DNA from: Harmothoe impar
Lineage: Eukaryota; Annelida; Polychaeta; Phyllodocida; Polynoidae
Length of the DNA: 64,000 bases
Reading direction: 5' to 3'
NCBI GenBank assembly: GCA_947462335.1
Contig: OX381717.1
Location: 21,505,166 to 21,569,165, forward strand
In this document: in pieces, positions 59,973-64,000 of the stretch
Layout: the number at the start of each line of letters is the position of its first letter
How positions within the stretch are numbered: the stretch's first letter is position 1
Notes under the pieces: model-generated
The model's input: the letters and a program-made list of their open reading frames with translations, nothing else
The model's database searches: none
Told to the model about the DNA's origin: nothing
Position numbers and translations under genes: made by a program

Positions 59973-60383
59973 CCGGGGGGGGCACTCAGTATGGGAATGG
60001 GTACCAACTGCAGTAACCACCCCGAAGAGCTGTCGCTGTGCGCGCGTCGGAGCGAGAAAAAATGGGGGCTGTTAATCATAGAAAAGTAAAAAAAAATAGG
60101 GGCTGTCAACGACTGGAAAGTACAGAATCAGGGGCTGTGACACTTGAAATAAAGATAATGAACCCTTAAATCTCATACATGACTTGAGTAATCTATAAAA
60201 TTCCAAAATAACCTCACGTTGAATGGAAGAGGCCTCTTAACAGTGGGCTGTCATCTGATTTCTTAGAAAATAGGGGGCTGTAAAAATAATACACATTTTC
60301 AAGGGGCTGTCAAATGACCAAATAGGGGGGGCTGTAGTTTCGCAGTTGGTACCTAGCATCAAAGAGTGACTGCCCCCCCCGGG
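59973..60383. mobile_element. 9-bp-TSD inverted-repeat element, related subfamily
   Basis: It starts CCGGGGGGGGCACTCAGTAT and then GGTACCAACTGC; the inverse GCAGTTGGTACC...GACTGCCCCCCCCGGG lies at the right end. Flanks TAAACCGAC (59964-59972) and TAAACCGAT (60384-60392) match at 8 of 9. The ends resemble the 3131 family but the interior (GGGGCTGT repeats) differs, so it is a second subfamily. Confidence 0.75.
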
Positions 60384-60392
60384 TAAACCGAT

Positions 60393-61047
60393 CAAGGACT
60401 TATTGTCCCTACCTTTCACAACCACTGAATGCCTTGTTGACAAGGCTCACTATGCTGATGTGTACCATGGTTACTCAGTTGCTCTGGCCAATCAGAGTCC
60501 AGGGATTTAGTCTGTGACATCACTTCCTACAGTCACTCTTCTAGCAGAGTGTTGTTGGACTACCTAATATGGGAAACTATCTTCTAGCAGATGTTTAGGA
60601 CTTAGGAGAATTTGAGTGAATGTCATCTAGGCCTAGTGAATGATGGGGGGGCCTAGTCTGCCACTATAGTTGGTGCAGTGTGGGTGGTACAGTTAGTGGT
60701 TTCGACTTAAATGTCTCATCAGGTGCGAGTTGTTAGGAGAGAACTGAGATTGATTAGATCCTTATCAGGTTTCCAAGATTAATGTGATTAGTTGAACTTA
60801 TAAACATAGGTGGGGCTAGGTTGTAGGGCTCAGCCAGTCTAGTTTGATTTATTTTGATCAAGCTTATTGTCTGAATATTAGTTGCCAGTAATTTAGAATA
60901 GTCTAATTTTTGGGAGGGGATCAAAATAAAATGTTCATTAGTGTATTAAGTGTGACTTAAAATGGTACACAGGATTGACTGTCACTAGATAAATTGTGTT
61001 TAATTTATTTATCTGGGCACCCGTAAAAATAGAATTGCGCGTGGGGG
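60393..61047. other. Intergenic, nothing recognised
   Basis: No reading frame with recognisable motifs and no clear repeat was seen here. Confidence 0.4.
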
Positions 61048-61416
61048 CTACGATAGTAGTGAGTGGCCCACGTGGCAGTAATGGAGCATAGGGTAATCTG
61101 GTTGGACAATGTCCGCATGACATAGATTGAAATGTCTGCCAACCGGTTTATCCCGGTTGTTGTCTATGTCCCGACTGTGCCCCTGGAATCTGTCCATTAG
61201 TCGTTCCAGGGTTTGGCCAACATACTGTATGCCGCACGATGTGCAGGTAATGGCATAGATAATGTTGGCACTTTGACAGTTGACAGAAGTCAAAGTCCTG
61301 AACTTCCTGCCAGTAGTGGTTGATTGAATGAAGCCACTTTTATTGAGTTTTAGGCAGTACCGGCAGTTCAGGGGAGTGTTGCACGGGTATTTTCTAATGT
61401 GTAGTCCAGGGCTTGA
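61048..61416 (-). mobile_element. Penelope-like element fragment, GIY-YIG endonuclease end
   Basis: The minus-strand frame from about 61416 reads HIRKYPCNTPLNCRYC, then NIIYAITCTSCGIQYVGQT and LMDRFQGHSRDI...GRHFN. The IYAITC...QYVGQT and RF..H pattern is the GIY-YIG nuclease of Penelope-like retroelements. The CxxC pairs before and within it fit the zinc-binding linker known in that group. The reverse transcriptase part is absent, so the copy is truncated. The frame ends with a stop at its 3' end. Confidence 0.75.
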
Positions 61417-61593
61417 TTAATGTTGTAGGTCCTCAAAAATTTAACCCTTTTATTTTCGATTGGGGATAAAATAAGATTACTTAGGTTGAAATCGCATCCT
61501 TACGTGAAACAACCCACCATGAATTTACTTTTGTTTAACATAAACAACTGTTCCTAATGTAACCGCATAATTTGTGAATTTGACTGATTTTAA

Positions 61594-64000
<2,407 letters not shown>

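Overview
The window looks like nuclear DNA of an invertebrate animal, probably a marine deuterostome or a similar repeat-rich marine invertebrate. Genes have spliced exons with canonical GT-AG introns and AATAAA signals, the BTB-BACK-PHR and poly(A)-binding protein families are animal-like, and intergenic space is packed with small inverted-repeat DNA transposons, a CR1/L2-like LINE and a Penelope-like fragment. The species cannot be named from the sequence alone.

Positions 1-15300 hold no convincing protein gene. They contain a tRNA-Ala-like gene (5521-5591) and many short DNA transposons that can be sorted by target-site duplication (TSD): TA, TWA (Harbinger-like), TTAA (piggyBac-like), 8 bp (hAT-like) and 9 bp (Mutator-like). 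Positions 15304-43432 hold a head-to-tail array of five BTB-BACK-PHR (BTBD1/2/3/6-like) loci on the + strand, each with a short BTB exon and a long BACK-PHR exon joined at the same phase-2 site. Only two are intact (22256-24213 and 31951-34130). One is broken by a stop, a frameshift and a transposon end (15304-16725). One has a 2-bp frameshift (27442-29045). One has its first exon split by a 5.2-kb insertion that carries a 3-kb, 21-bp-period minisatellite (36130-43432). An extra PHR fragment lies at 24585-25050. A LINE (18629-21563, minus strand) sits between the first two loci and is itself interrupted by a TTAA-flanked element.

Positions 45297-56109 hold the most unusual gene: an apparently intact four-exon gene for about 2005 residues. 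It combines an N-terminal Ulp1-like cysteine protease domain, a Cys-rich region, a MULE-type DDE transposase core, a SWIM zinc finger and a C-terminal C2H2 finger. The same window has four non-autonomous elements with 9-bp TSDs, the size expected for MULE-type transposition, although nothing shows that this protein moves them.

Positions 58682-59182 hold a TATA-box promoter followed by two phase-matched exons of an unrecognised gene. Positions 61660-64000 hold 3' exons of a cytoplasmic poly(A)-binding protein (second half of RRM3, RRM4, linker) that runs off the window; its RRM1-RRM2 exons were not seen upstream, and one exon appears frameshifted.
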